64,000 nt of DNA from Nansenia antarctica (GCA_963989245.1 OZ022339.1:20315063-20379062); one strand, 5' to 3'. Positions 9,311 through 20,795 are shown, numbered from the stretch's first letter. The notes: a model not told the origin generated them from the letters alone. A program made the numbers and translations.

Positions 9311-10307
9311 AGCTATCATTGTAGCTATCACAGTTTGTATTAAATTATTTTTCAGCACATTTCAACACATTCTGAATTAGCTTACACCTAATCATAATCA
9401 ATCATAATCTTAATCGAGCACTCAATCAAGAGCCGCTGAATGGGATTATGCTCTGATATCAGAATCCAGCTCATCTGCAAGGTTTAGTGTTGGATCACTG
9501 CTTGCATGTGATTATCAACCATGGCCAATATTTTATGGTTAATCTTTTGATCAGAACTAGATTTGCCAGAGGGAGTAATTTTACTCAATTTATTGAGTGA
9601 CTTTTATTTACTTACTTTTAGTTTTTCTTATTTTTTTGGTACATTTGAGCTCATTTGAACTAAATGTGGAAAAGGCCCACAGGGTGAATACTTACTGAAA
9701 GCACTGTACATATCTATCTTGATATATTCAGTCATCAGAGTAACTATGTGTGAGCAAAGCCTGAATTCCATGGAAGCGATTACACACATGATTTACACTT
9801 CCTCGACTTCATCAGCAAATAACCAATTAGATGTGCTGTCACCACTCACACAGCAGAACATGAGCTTCTTGTTTTGAGGAGCATGTGTTCACACTGTCCA
9901 GACAGTAGCAGAAGGTAGCTGATTCAAGGGCATAATTATTGGCATTGGTTGGAACACAAGGCCAGTAGGGCAGAGTTAGGAGTCTGAAAGTGTTAAATGA
10001 TCTTCTTCACAGTATCAATAATGGCCCAATCAAAAGGAGAATAGCCATGAGGTATCAGCTATGAATAAGGATGTTCTAGCAGTGTGAATACACATCTTTT
10101 TTTTTTTTCTGTCACTGAGTTATTCATATTGAAAATGTATACACAAAACCTTTGCAACACATGTTTCAAATCAGTCTTGTGTCATAGTGTGTATGTGTGA
10201 TGTAACACACGCCAACTACTCCCTGAACCCTTCATATTGTTAGGCATATTTCCATTGAGCATGCAACTGTTCAACAACTTCAAGACTATTCCAGATCAAA
10301 CAGTCAG
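9311..10307. other. Intergenic, no gene seen
   Basis: AT-rich sequence with an oligo-T run near 10100. A stretch at 9640-9710 ('ggtacatttgagctcatttg') resembles transposon-flank sequence but has no partner in this window. Confidence 0.5.
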
Positions 10308-10555
10308 TGTAAATGGACTGACTTATATAGCACCTTATTCCAAAGTGCTTTACAATGGCCTCTCATTCACCCATTCACACACACAACACACCAATGGCGG
10401 CAAGCTACCATGCAAGGCGCCGGCCCGCTCATTGGGAGCGATTAGGGGTTCAGTGTGTTGCCCAAGGACACCTCGATATCCCAGCCGGGGTTTGAATCAC
10501 CAATCTGCCGACCTTGCGATCATTAGACACCGGCTCTACCTCCTGCGTCACAGAC
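10308..10555 (-). mobile_element. tRNA-derived SINE, copy 1 of 3
   Basis: On the minus strand it reads 'tgacgcaggaggtagagccg' (A-box region), then 'ggtgattcaaaccccggct' (B-box region), a body with 'tgtccttgggcaacacactg', and the tail 'gtaaagcactttggaataag'. The same structure is at 18611-18844 and 20796-21052. Non-coding; an RNA polymerase III-type promoter is implied by the A and B boxes. Confidence 0.85.
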
Positions 10556-11009
10556 GCCTCCAATTTATTTACTGTAACTCTCACACAGGAGCTACTGGAG
10601 ATTAAAAGATGTGACATGTCCATAGAAAGCTAATTCTGTAAGCAGTCACAGTGCAAAATCAAATCAGCATACTAATTAGCCCAGTAATACGATAACATGC
10701 CCCTGAACCAAGAGGCATCTGTATTAGATGTACCATTTAATATGGCCATGAGGTGGCGATATGGAATCAGATTTAAATGCAAACCCCACTGCAGTCTTCT
10801 AAAGAGCAGTGAAACATAAAAAATGAAAGATAAAAAGATTGGTTGACATGTTTATTCATTGAATCATTCATTCAACCAGTGTTAGAATGTATGTATAATC
10901 CCTTTAATGTTTTAACCATCTTATGTCTCTAAAACGTGTGTGTGTTTCTTTAGCTGTAAAGAAACACACACTCTTTCCCTGAGGACATTGGTGACCATGT
11001 CAACTCTCT

Positions 11010-12063
11010 ATTGCTGTGTCTCCTGATGACATAAGCCCTATTGATGCCCTCCATAAGTGTATTTTAGACATTAATGCTTGGATGGATCAGAACTTCCTTC
11101 AGCTCAACCAAGACCAAACAGAGGTACTCCTCATTGGAGCAGAGGCACTTAGAGAGAAACTGGCCTCTACATTGAAGTCACTGGCACTCAGGCCCAGGCA
11201 CCAGACCAAACCTAGGTGTCATCATAGATTCTAATTTAACTTTTGATGCCAACATCAGGAATGTGACCAAATCGACCTTTTATCACTTGACAAATATTGC
11301 CAGTGCGTCCGTTTCTCTCTTAGGCCAATACTGAGAGACTAGTTCACTCTGGTATCACTAGCTGGCTGAACTATTGTAATGCTCTCCTTTGTGGTCTACC
11401 AAAAAAAGCCAAAGATCAACTCCAACTTAAACAAAATTCAGCTGCTGGTGTTTTAACCAGGACCAGAAGAAAAGCACACATTACACTTGTTTTAAAATCG
11501 CTCCACTGGCTACATGTTAGTTGTAGAATTTATTAATGTTAATGATAGTCCTTAATAAGATTATTTTATTGGTTTACAAAGAACTAAATGTTCTCGCTCC
11601 CGACTACATGTCTGACATGGTTTTAAGATATGCTCCCACTATATGTACCTACTAATATGTACCCCCTCAGGTCCTCTGGTACTGGTCTCTTGGCTGTTCC
11701 AAGGGTCTGGTCTAAGACCCAGAGCCAGGCCGTTCACTATGGCCCCAGACTATGGAGCGGCTTGAGGGAGGCACAGAGTGTGGATATCTTTAAAACAAAG
11801 CTTAAAACACGCCTTTTTTTAAAGCCTGGCCTTTATCTTCTAGTGTTTATCTCAACTTGCACTTTTACTCTTATTTCTTATCTCCTATTTCTTGTTTTAT
11901 TGTGTTGTATTTTATTCATAAATGTTCATGTTCTTTTTGTTTGAACTGTTGTTCCCTTTATTTCTTCTTTTCTTTTTACTTACTAATGTTTTTATGTTCA
12001 GCACTTGGGGTTGCATTCAATGTATGGCTTGTGCTATATAAATACAGTTTGATTTATTGAATG
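11010..12063 (+). mobile_element. L2-type LINE, RT 3' part (decayed)
   Basis: The frames read DDISPIDALHKCILDINAWM, then DQNFLQLNQDQTEVLLIG, then in shifted frames FDANIRNVTKSTFYHLTNIA, RSSGTGLLAVPRV and GPRLWSG, the order seen downstream of the YADD box in L2 reverse transcriptases. The 3' UTR ends 'gtgctatataaatacagttt' and 'gatttattgaatgaat'. Several stops and frameshifts break the ORF. The finger and palm with FADD/YADD are absent (5' truncation). The related copy at 41394-42488 keeps the opposite part of the protein. Confidence 0.85.
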
Positions 12064-13254
12064 AATGGGTCATAGATATATGTGACAGGGTCTGGTGAAA
12101 ATGTCCTCAAGTTAAGGTCATTTTTCTTTTTTTTTCTCCAGATTATGAAAGTGCAAAACAGCTGCTAGCAGCTAAGAAGGAACATCGCTATGAATATCAA
12201 AGTGCATGTTTAGCACATGCTGATAGAATATCAACATGCTAAAAACACATAACTACACAAAATTAGATGATCACACAGTCCTTGCTTTTGAACACGTCCT
12301 AAAACGTACATTTGTTTACAAGCCATGTATCACTTACCCAGAAGCCTACAGCAGACGATACAGTGAACCCAATTCACAAATGATAAGCATTTAGTGATCC
12401 TATCACTGTTGTTTGTTATATCGAGTGGGCTCTTCAACACTTAAACGTTCGTAATATGAAAAAAAACATATATATATATATTTTTAACCGTGTCACATTA
12501 TGCGAGAGTACCTAATGCACACTGAAATTCGAAAAGCCACTTAGCAGGGTTGGCCACAACAAGTGTTATATTACATACTGTGGCCTACAAACTCATACAG
12601 TATGCTCAAAATAGTTTTTTCATTGTAGTTGACGATGATCTGCTGGTGATGATAAACTCACAGTTCACACTGCCTGCTTCAAAACAACATTCAAATCTCA
12701 ATATTCCAGGAATGTCTTCCACAAAATGTACAGTATAGATATAGTAGTACTGTTAAAACCTCACACTGTATCATCAATCTCTCACTCAACCATTAGGTGT
12801 CTTCTTCTCTGCCCCCTTAGTACAGAATAGTGCCACTGAGCTCCGATTCAGAGGACTCCTGGGGTTGCTGGAGTGATCCCTAATCTCCCTTGAGATCTCT
12901 GTCCATCCATGCCCTCTAAGAGCCATGTAATTGGACAGAAATAGGAAGCAGGGTTATAGGCTTGTTTATGTAACTTTGTCAGGGGTGCTGTGATAAAACT
13001 ACACCGCTGTCTCTCTGTTGAGTCACCTCGAGGTCTAGGGTTGCGTGCCAATAGTCTGTAATAGTCTGTATTCCTGGCATCCTTCCTCCTTGTGTCCTTC
13101 TCAAAACCCATTGGATAAGAATATATAAGGGTAGGAACCTTGGATCTTCTCCTTCAATCAGTATTAAGAAGGCGGGGAGGATGTGAGGATTAGAGGAGCC
13201 ACTATTGGAACACAACCTAGGTCTATGGCAGAAAAGGAACCACTTTAAAAACCA
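12064..13254. other. Intergenic, no gene seen
   Basis: AT-rich with a short AT run near 12472. A stretch near 12080 ('gtgacagggtctggtgaaaa') is similar in inverse to the unclassified repeat at 26845-26965. Confidence 0.45.
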
Positions 13255-15180
13255 CTTTATTGACACATCCGTTCCAGGCTTTTCGGGATGTTTGGAGCAC
13301 TCGAGCAATGATATGGCATCAAATCCAAGCCGCAAAAAAGGGATAGAAAAGATCTCGAAAAGATGTCGTGTTCCTGGACCTCGCTAATGCCTTCGGCTCG
13401 GTTCCCCATAACCCCCTTCAGACTTCGTTCAGTCCCAGAAGCTATGCTGCCCTTGTCAAAACCTACTTTCAGGATGTGCAGCTATGCCTGACGACAGCAG
13501 AGTGCACCACAGCTTGGCAGGTGGGCATTATGACAGGATGTACCATCTCCCCTTCACCATGGCCATGGAGGTCATCATCAGAGCATCACGTTGGGTGGTG
13601 GAGGACCGTAACTAAAACCTGGCTGCCTCCCATCAGAGCATTCATGGACGCTCACCACAACCAAGGCATGCACCGTGCGTTTGCTGAAAAAGCTGCAGGA
13701 GAACATGGAGTCTGTCAGCCCGGATGAAAATAAAGCAGAGCAAGTCCAGGAGCATATCGATCATCATGGGGAAGGTTTCAGATCAACGCTTCCACATTGG
13801 TAACCCTAACCCTAACCCTAACCCAAACCAACTGTGACAGAGAAGCCAGTCAAAAGCCTGGGACGGTGGTACGATGCAACCCTCAAGGATACGGACCAAG
13901 TGGATCAGCTCAGGCAGGACACCACCAGCGGCCTTGAGAATATCGACAATCGTCGATATCGAATCGAATATCATCCTTTCTCCCTGGCAGGCTCAAGCTC
14001 TGGTGCCTACAATTCGGTTTCAAAGGCCGACAGGCTGGAGAGGATGATCAACTCATTCACCAGAAAGTGGCTAGGTCTCCTCAGGGTCTTAGCAACATAG
14101 GGCTCTATGGGAAAAACATCCTGGAACTTCCCATCTCCAGTCTTTCAGAGGAGTTCAAGTGCACCAAAGTAATGCTGGAGATGACGTTGACAGAATCCCG
14201 TGACTCATGTGTAGCCCAAACTGCTCCCACCCTGGCAACTGGGAGGAAGTGGACCCTGTCAGCAGCTACACATTAGGCAAAGTCAGCCCTCAAGCACCGG
14301 GACATCGTCGGCCATGTGCAACAAGAGAGAGAGCAAACCACCCTGGTACAAGGCAACTTCATGTCAGCAACAAGGTCTCGTGGTCGAGGAAGTGCGTCGG
14401 CAAGACCAGGCAGCGAGGTGCGCAAAGGCTGTATCTCAAGCAAAGCAAGGGCAGTGGATGAGATGGGAGGGAGTTGAGAAGAGAAAGTTCACTTGGAAGT
14501 GAAAGCATTTCTATCTAGCTTCATTATACGAGCCACGTATGATGTCCTGCCATCTCCAAAGAACCTCAGCCAATGGTATGGTGAAGACCCTACGTGCCAT
14601 CTCCAGCAAATCCAAAGCACATTCTTGTTGGCTGCAAGACAAGCCTTACACGAGGCCGCTACACTTGGCGGCACAACCAGGTACTGAAGTGTCTAGCAGC
14701 ACAACCAGGTACTGAAGTGTCTAGCAGCTACACTGGAAAGCAGACGGACAGCCATCAACGCCCCGCCTCCTCTGTCATCCCATTGTGCAGCTGCAAGAGG
14801 ATTTTGAAGGTGCAAAGCAACAAAAGGCCCGTACTTCAAATCCAGAGGCCGGGCAGCTGGGAGTGGCACGGGACTGGAAGTTACTGGCCAACCTGGAACA
14901 GAGGCTCTGCTTTCCACCGGAAATCACTAGAACCAACCTCAGACCGGACCTCGTGCTTTGGTCCACCTCACTTCGCACCGTCTACATCATAGAGCTTATA
15001 GTGCCCTGGGAGGACGCTGTGGGCGAGGCCTACGAACGCAAGAGGCTTAAGTATGCCGAGCTGGCAGCCGACGCTGAACAACACGGCTGGAAAGCTAAGG
15101 TTTGCCCAGTGGAAGTTGGGTGCAGAGTCTTCGTAGGCATGTCAAGGTGTCAAGGTAAAATAAGGGATTGTAACACCTAG
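13255..15180 (+). mobile_element. R2/HERO-type LINE remnant with C-terminal restriction-like endonuclease
   Basis: Frames in order: PGFSGCLEHSS and FLDLANAFGSVPHN (RT palm, first catalytic Asp), GIMTGCTISP (RT block 4), PPIRAFMDAH (site of the second catalytic box; the usual MDD reads MDA), EKPVKSLGRWYDATLKDTDQ, ELPISSLSEEFKC, SFIIRATYDVLPSPKNLSQW, KHILVGCKTSLT (zinc knuckle, split by a frameshift near 14600), and LRPDLVLW, ELIVPWEDA and KRLKYAELA (restriction-like endonuclease: RPD, then E, then K/Y), ending at the TAG near 15178. An endonuclease after the RT marks the R2/NeSL/HERO group and not L2 or CR1. At least four frameshifts separate the parts, so it is dead. The N-terminal zinc fingers and the first RT blocks are missing. 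Family placement is from memory of fish elements. Confidence 0.85.
13801..13824. repeat. Interstitial telomere-type (TAACCC)4
   Basis: Four perfect TAACCC units lie inside the RT region of the R2/HERO-type element, between sequence for FHIG and TEKPVKSLG. They encode Asn-Pro repeats and are in frame with the flanking protein. Confidence 0.9.
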
Positions 15181-15239
15181 TCCTACATCTGAACTTGCAA
15201 TTAGATGGACTTATTTCAACTTATTGAGTGATTTGTTCA

Positions 15240-15305
15240 TGGCATTTTAGCAAATCGTTTAATTCTGGAAAAATGTAGGTGTTCTAAAACGTTTGACCGG
15301 TAGTG
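15240..15305 (+). mobile_element. Solo right end of a second Tc1 family
   Basis: The stretch ends 'ttctaaaacgtttgaccggt' followed by 'agtgta', the terminal repeat of a common fish Tc1 family whose other end would start 'tacactaccggtcaaa'. No left end is seen upstream. Confidence 0.6.
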
Positions 15306-15572
15306 TATGTACTGTATGGATGTTTGAGCATGTATGCCATTTGTAGGCCCATGTTTGTCTGTGGTGTCAGGTGTTTTGGTTGGGTCTTACATTTTTCTGC
15401 AGTATGTGTGGTGAGCCTGTATTTTAGCTATAAGTAAATCTATGGTCTGTCTAGCCATAGTAAATGTCACATTTTTACATATAAAGTGGGAGGAGGGGGG
15501 CAATTCAAGTGTGGTCACCCTTAGGGTACCACACTGTGTTAATTGGGCCTGTTCATAACTCTCGTAACACGT

Positions 15573-15573
<1 letters not shown>

Positions 15574-15612
<39 letters not shown>
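15574..15612. repeat. (CA)n microsatellite
   Basis: About 19 CA units. Confidence 0.95.
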
Positions 15613-15615
<3 letters not shown>

Positions 15616-15712
15616 CTCTGACATGGGCAGTGATTGAGTATGTGACTGTGTGTTTGTGGTGGTTATTATTTTGCAGACAGTATTTGTATCTCTGTCTGGA
15701 TGTGTTCTTCCC

Positions 15713-15713
<1 letters not shown>

Positions 15714-15757
<44 letters not shown>

Positions 15758-15758
15758 G
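15714..15758. repeat. (CTGT)n microsatellite
   Basis: About 11 tetranucleotide units. Confidence 0.95.
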
Positions 15759-15888
15759 ACCTCAGAGATCTCTGATGAGTCATATCTCAGCCTGGAGCTT
15801 CTGCATCACAGTGGGGAGCCAGGAATACAAAGCAGCTCCAAAAGCATACATATACACGCATACGCATACGCATAGGCACATGCAGACA

Positions 15889-15898
15889 CACACACACT

Positions 15899-15955
<57 letters not shown>

Positions 15956-15962
15956 ACACACA
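15889..15962. repeat. (CA)n microsatellite, interrupted
   Basis: About 35 CA units with a few point interruptions. Confidence 0.95.
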
Positions 15963-15990
15963 ACCCTTAGACACCTCTGTACCCCTCAAC

Positions 15991-16862
15991 CAGTGGCAGG
16001 TGGTGCATTTCACACCTAGGCCTTCAGTGATGTCCTACACAGTACCCCCTGAATTATTCCACCTCTTAATACCATCATTATGACACGCCATGGCTCTAGA
16101 AACTATACATTTAGACAGAAACCAGTATAACAGGGCGTTGTGATTTTTATTATAGCGGCACCTTGTCTGGGTGTTTTAAATTCATTGCATGAAAACAAAA
16201 GCGTCAGTTATATAGACTTCAATGATTCTGTTGTACAGTTTATCCATTCCACCAATAAGTCCTTTTCTACATGGATAGCCCCGCTAACGTCGGGGTTGGC
16301 CGTTCTCTTCTGATTATGTCTAGCTTTTCTTGGAAGGTTCTTCTTGAAAATGGCATTGTTATAATATCTGCCACCAAATCTACCTCTTCTCCCCCTTCAG
16401 CCATTGTGGCTGCTTGTAGAACAACAGTTTAAATCTACACAAATTAGCTCGATCAAGTTCAGTTTGCTAGCTCTGCCTCTCAATAGTGCGTATCCAATCA
16501 AAAGACGTGCGCCTTACAGCAGGCGCCTTTGTAGGATAGTTACGCCACAGTTTTTTTCTCGTTCACTTTAAATTACAGGCGGCACTCTGGGCACTGTTTA
16601 ATCTGCAGGTGGGCAGCTTTCTTGGTACCCTGGCAACACATTACGGCTGAAATATGATTGGATAAAAGCTCTAACATAAAGGCCAGCCCTCCAAATGGCT
16701 GGAAGCAGTGCAACCAAGAGGAAAGCTATGAAATGAAGAGAATAGACTATGGGGAATAATTTAATACATATTTGTGGAAAAAATATATCAAAATTAAATG
16801 TATATTCTGATGATGTTTAGGCCAGCAGAGAAGGCCTTGCTGGTCCTGACGGCCCACCACCG
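15991..16862 (-). mobile_element. Non-autonomous hAT transposon (ZMYM1-like) with 8-base TSD
   Basis: The left end 'cagtggcaggtggtgcattt' and right end 'ggtcctgacggcccaccacc' are inverted. The flanks are the 8-base direct repeat CCCTCAAC (15983-15990 and 16863-16870), which is itself part of the minisatellite unit. The minus strand keeps the first coding segment of the transposase (16267-16404). The element is 872 bases. Confidence 0.9.
16267..16404 (-). pseudogene. hAT transposase N-terminal fragment
   Basis: From ATG at 16404 the minus strand reads MAEGGEEVDLVADIITMPFS, then RRTFQEKLDIIRRERPTPTL, then AGLSM and a stop. This resembles the start of ZMYM1-like hAT transposases, where a K-RP-P-L-SLS motif precedes the TTF-type zinc finger. 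The zinc finger, DDE core and dimerisation region are all missing from the 872-base element, so it is an internally deleted, non-autonomous copy. The orientation defines the element as minus. Confidence 0.65.
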
Positions 16863-17205
16863 CCCTCAACCCTAAAGACCTCTGTACCCCTCAACCTCTA
16901 GACACCTATGTACCTCTCAACCTCTAGACACCTCTGTACCTCTCAACCTCTAGACACCTCTGTACCCCTCAACCTCTAGACACCTCTGTACCCCTCAACC
17001 TCTACCCCTCAACCCCTAGACACCTCTGTACCCCTCAACCTCTAGACACCTCTGTACTACTCAACCTCTAGACACCTCTGTACCCCTCAACCCCTAGACA
17101 CCTCTGTACCCCTCAACCTCTAGACACCTCTGTACTACTCAACCTCTAGACACCTCTGTACCCCTCAACCCCTAGACACCTCTGTACCCCTCAACCCTTA
17201 GGGAC

Positions 17206-17659
17206 CTCCTCAAATGCCATATTAAAAAAATACTTTTCTTTCTCTCTCACGTTACTGAAGCTACGTAGTCATGACATGAACCCTGGAACATGTCTAGCTG
17301 GGGAGCTCAGACTCTGAAAGAATCTTTTTCATCTCAGTGACATGACAGTTTTCCATTGCTCTTTATGATCAATGACTTTTGGTGTCGGGATGAGTTACTG
17401 CAATGTATCAGAAGTGAATATGGAATAGAGAACAGAGGTAAGTTGCCAAATTAGCTATGACTGATTCACAGTGTGAGTTCAATTCAAAGGATCCAGCTGG
17501 CGAGTTTAAGTGAGATGAAGACTTATATTTGACAGCTCAAAGAAAACGTCAGAAGAAGAAAAGCTCCCTCGGCCCACATGCACAAAGTGTCCCAGAGTAG
17601 GAGTGGTGAACTACTGTAGGAGCTGTCCATGTTACCGTGTTCATCTAAAACATTACATT
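17206..17659. other. Intergenic, no gene seen
   Basis: Single-copy-like sequence with a short ATTAC repeat at about 17650-17680. Confidence 0.4.
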
Positions 17660-17975
17660 ACATTATTACATTACATTAAATTCAACTTTATTGTCATCGC
17701 AGAGTACAAGTACTATACAATGAAATGCAGTTTAGCATCTAACCAAAAGTCTGAATAGTGATATAAGAACATGATATAAATAAAACAAGAATGACAGTGA
17801 TAGGTAACTATGCAATATACAGTATGTGCTGAGGTAGTATTGTAACATCTGTAATAGTTGAGCGGTGTGTGTGGAGGGGGGGATTGTTTGTCAGAGTGAC
17901 AGCTCTGTGAAAGAAGCTGCTCTGCAACCTGCTGATACGGGACCTGAGAACCTGAGGATCCTGTACTTCTGATGC
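17660..17975 (-). mobile_element. CR1/Rex1-type LINE 3' end (fragment)
   Basis: On the minus strand the sequence ends with 'gcgatgacaataaagttgaa', the 3' terminus style of fish Rex1/CR1 LINEs. A protein tail (RLQSSFFHRAV-like in broken frame) lies near 17890-17940. It is 5' truncated. Confidence 0.5.
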
Positions 17976-18399
17976 TAACTCTGCATTCCTAAACTCCTAA
18001 ACTCCCTTTAAGACGCTGTATAAATAAGGACCTTGATTCAAAATGTTGAGGCACGCACTAATAACATAACTAACATATCATAATATCAGATGATTTTTTT
18101 GGGGTTACCATTTTTGTAAATAACAACAAAGTTTTTTTTTCCAAGGGACTTGGAAATCATTAGGTTCTATTTTTTTTAGCCCTAAGAGATGTTGTCATGA
18201 ATCATAGAATCAGCATGAATCAATTCATGCTCTGGGATTAAGTTGTTCACTTGGGCCCCAGTTCCAAACGCCTAGCCATCCTCTACTGTAGAGCAGCTCT
18301 GTGGTAGAATTGTCCTGGAAGTGTTTACAGTACAGACTGCTTTCTATTAATTAGATCATCCGACATCATCTGGCGTTCACAGTTTGTTTATGTTTACAC

Positions 18400-19080
18400 A
18401 GCCCTGCATAAGTAATGGGACAGTGAAATGAGTGACTATTTTTACTTTTATGCGTAGTCCCCCTGTTTCAGGATACCCCAAAATGATGGGACAGATGTAT
18501 CAAATGTGCAAATGAAGCATTCATGTTTATGCATTTGGACGACAATCATTAGCATGTAATAACTGCCTCGAGTCTGTTGTTATGTAAGACCCACCAGACA
18601 CTAGGTATCTGGGGCGGCTGTGGCGCAGGAGGTAGATCTGCCATCTAATGATCGCAAGGTTGGCCACATGTCGAAGTGTCCTTGGGCAAGACACTGAACC
18701 CCAAATTGCTCCCAGTGAGCGGGCCGGTGCCTTGCATGGCAGCTTGCCGCCATTGGTGTGTGAATGGGTGTGTGAATGGTTGAATGAGAGGCCGTTATAA
18801 AGCGCTTTGGATAAAGGCGCTATACAGTATAAGTGCAGTCCATTTAGGTATCTTCTCTTAGGTATCTTCATGGTGATGCTCTGCCAGGCCTGTACTACAA
18901 CCATCTTCAGTTGTTTGAGAGTTTGTTTTGACTCCCAAGGCAAACGCAGAGCCTAGAATCAATATGAGATATTGAGAGGCTCTTATGCACAAATGAAATG
19001 ATGTGACAGAATACACCAGACTTACCAGAAACCCCTGTCTGCCAATTGTCCCATTACTTTATATGGGGACTATGCATAAA
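18400..19080 (-). mobile_element. Tc1/mariner-like remnant carrying a SINE
   Basis: The left part has 'gcataagtaatgggacag' and the right part has the inverse 'ttgtcccattactttatatg'. Between them the minus strand at 18870-18940 encodes LKQLKMVVVQAWQSITM, similar to the C-terminal tail of Tc1/mariner-type transposases (a 'VQAWQSI' motif). The SINE 18611-18844 is inserted in it. The ends are not exactly defined. Confidence 0.45.
18611..18844 (+). mobile_element. tRNA-derived SINE, copy 2 of 3, with TSD
   Basis: The head 'ggggcggctgtggcgcagga' 'ggtagatctg' and the body 'tgtccttgggcaagacactg' match copy 3; the tail is 'aaagcgctttggataaaggc'. It is flanked by the direct repeat TAGGTATCT (18602-18610 and 18845-18853), so the integration limits are exact. 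Part of the B-box region is deleted after 'gcaaggttggc'. Confidence 0.9.
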
Positions 19081-19220
19081 ACGTGTTGTAATTTCTGAAT
19101 GGTGAAACCAATATGTACACAAATAGCATCAAATAAAAGCTGTCAATCTCTACTTTAAACCCATTTGATTTGATTTCAAATCCAACATTTTTGAGTGTAA
19201 AGCCAAAAGAAAAAAAATGG

Positions 19221-19222
<2 letters not shown>

Positions 19223-19252
<30 letters not shown>
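19223..19252. repeat. (CA)n microsatellite
   Basis: About 15 CA units. Confidence 0.9.
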
Positions 19253-19254
<2 letters not shown>

Positions 19255-19518
19255 CCTGCATATTCTTGGATCATGTTGATTGGAACCTATCTTGGGATTT
19301 CCCAGACAGTCCATAATAAGATGTTGTACTTTACTTAAAGTATTTTAAAGTGCAATGATCTGTCAAATATCACATTTTGTGTGTAAAATTATGTATTTGT
19401 GTGAAATATAGTCATGCTTGACCCAATAATGGATTTCCCTATTTTATTCCTGTTTTTTGTTACTACTCAGGCGGTTTAGATAAAAGAAACAAAAAAACAT
19501 TTGGGACACGTTATAATG

Positions 19519-19830
19519 TTTTGGTCCTCATGTCGACAACCAATCAAAATGTTCCGACTTTTGAAACACGGAACTACGTTTCAACGTTGTTGAGAATCAC
19601 AACACAAACTCGCTAGTCAAGACAAAATATTGCAACTCAATGGATTGGGTGAGTAATCCCCCACTGCTACCTAGTTAACTAGAACACTACTTTACATTGT
19701 TAGCAGGCTCACAAAACAAGCTGTGTTAGTTGACTAGCGATGTGTCATTCATTTTCCACAACTTGGAAATATATTCACATTAAAAAAAAAAGTCAGATCA
19801 TTACATCGGATCCCGACATGAGGACCAAAT
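19519..19830. mobile_element. DNA transposon (MITE-like) with TTTTGGTCCTCATGTCG ends
   Basis: The left end 'ttttggtcctcatgtcgac' and right end 'cccgacatgaggaccaaat' are inverted. Inside lies one copy of the 33-base unit 'acctagttaactagaacact' plus the following 'caggctcacaaaacaagctg', a segment that also occurs at 40691-40960, where the unit is amplified six-fold. Non-coding. Confidence 0.65.
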
Positions 19831-20264
19831 GATCAGACTGTGTCACATTTGTTGTCATTTACCAATGTTAATAAAAAGATCTGATATTATCAGCAGCAAA
19901 ACATGACCTGTCCCAACATTGCAGAACTCTGCTGGGACATGGTATGTTTAGTATGATGAATACTTAGTTGATGGTTTGTATAAATAAAGCTTTCAATAAA
20001 GTTATGAAAACAGGTGAATTGTCCATGTCGATTTGTTGACCATAGTTTAGCAGTAAGCAGAAGCAGCAGCAGTAGTTTGGCGTTGGGTTCACTGGACTCT
20101 CTGAGGCCCAGGCAGCAGCCAGCTGGCAGAGGCCAGCCACTGAGTCTGGGTTCAATCAGAAGTCTTCATCCCTGTACTTATAAAAAATAACCCATCTGCA
20201 GCTAAGGCTGATTATCCCTCCACTGTGAAAAAGTGGCCGTTTTTGCGCTAGGAGCTGTGCTGTG
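19831..20264. other. Intergenic, no gene seen
   Basis: Single-copy-like sequence with a small CAG-type run near 20056. Confidence 0.4.
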
Positions 20265-20705
20265 ATACTAATCATAATAATAATAATCATAATAATAATA
20301 GCTTGGTTTTATATAGTGCCTTTCACAAACCCAAGGACGCTTTGCAGAATTTACAGACAGAAAGTCAGACAGACAGAACAGAAAAAACACAAAATCACTG
20401 TGGGGAGGGAGTTCCAGAGGGTAGGTGCTGCCACGCTGAAGGCTCTGTCCCCGAAGGTCCGTAGGTTGGTGCGGGGGGTGGAAAGCAGACCCATGTCTGA
20501 GGACCGCAGGTTCCGGGATGGGGTGTGTTGACAGAGAAGGTCGGTTAGGTACTGGGGGGAGCATCCGTGGAGGGATTTGTAAGTGAGAAGGAGGATTTTG
20601 TATGTGATGCAGGATTTGACCGGAAGCCAGTGGAGGTGAATGAGGGTGGGGGTGATGTGCTGCCAGGGCTTGGTGTGGGTGAGAACCCTGGCAGCCGAGT
20701 TCTAC
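20265..20705 (-). mobile_element. L2-type LINE 3' end
   Basis: The minus strand reads HITPTLIHLHWLPVKSCITY, then KILLLTYKSLHGCSPQYLTD, then LRTFGDRAFSVAAPTLWNSL, followed by the tail 'aaaggcactatataaaacca' and ATT units. Same family as 3181-3608, but the segment lost there (SVAAPTLWN) is present here. 5' truncated. Confidence 0.85.
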
Positions 20706-20795
20706 ACATACTGGACTAATATTAACAGTCAGTGTTTGAAATATGTTACTGATGGATTTCAATACTGACCAGAGATGGGAGATTATCATCTCAGG

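Larger units (their letters stand above)
15963..17205. repeat. 26-base minisatellite interrupted by a hAT element
   Basis: The unit is 'cctctgtacccctcaacctc' plus 'tagaca'. About one and a half units lie left of the hAT element (15963-15990) and about 13 lie right of it (16863-17205). Variant units (ctactcaacc, cccctagaca) recur in a regular order, which suggests amplification of blocks of two to three units. Confidence 0.95.

Noticed and set aside
8846..9358. 170-residue minus-strand frame with Cys/Ser/Pro repeats, antifreeze- or keratin-like at first sight
   Set aside because: It is a 12-base minisatellite in which all three minus frames are open; no signal peptide and no real start context.
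13801..13824. Chromosome end or telomere fusion
   Set aside because: Only four units, in frame inside a retrotransposon, with ordinary sequence on both sides.
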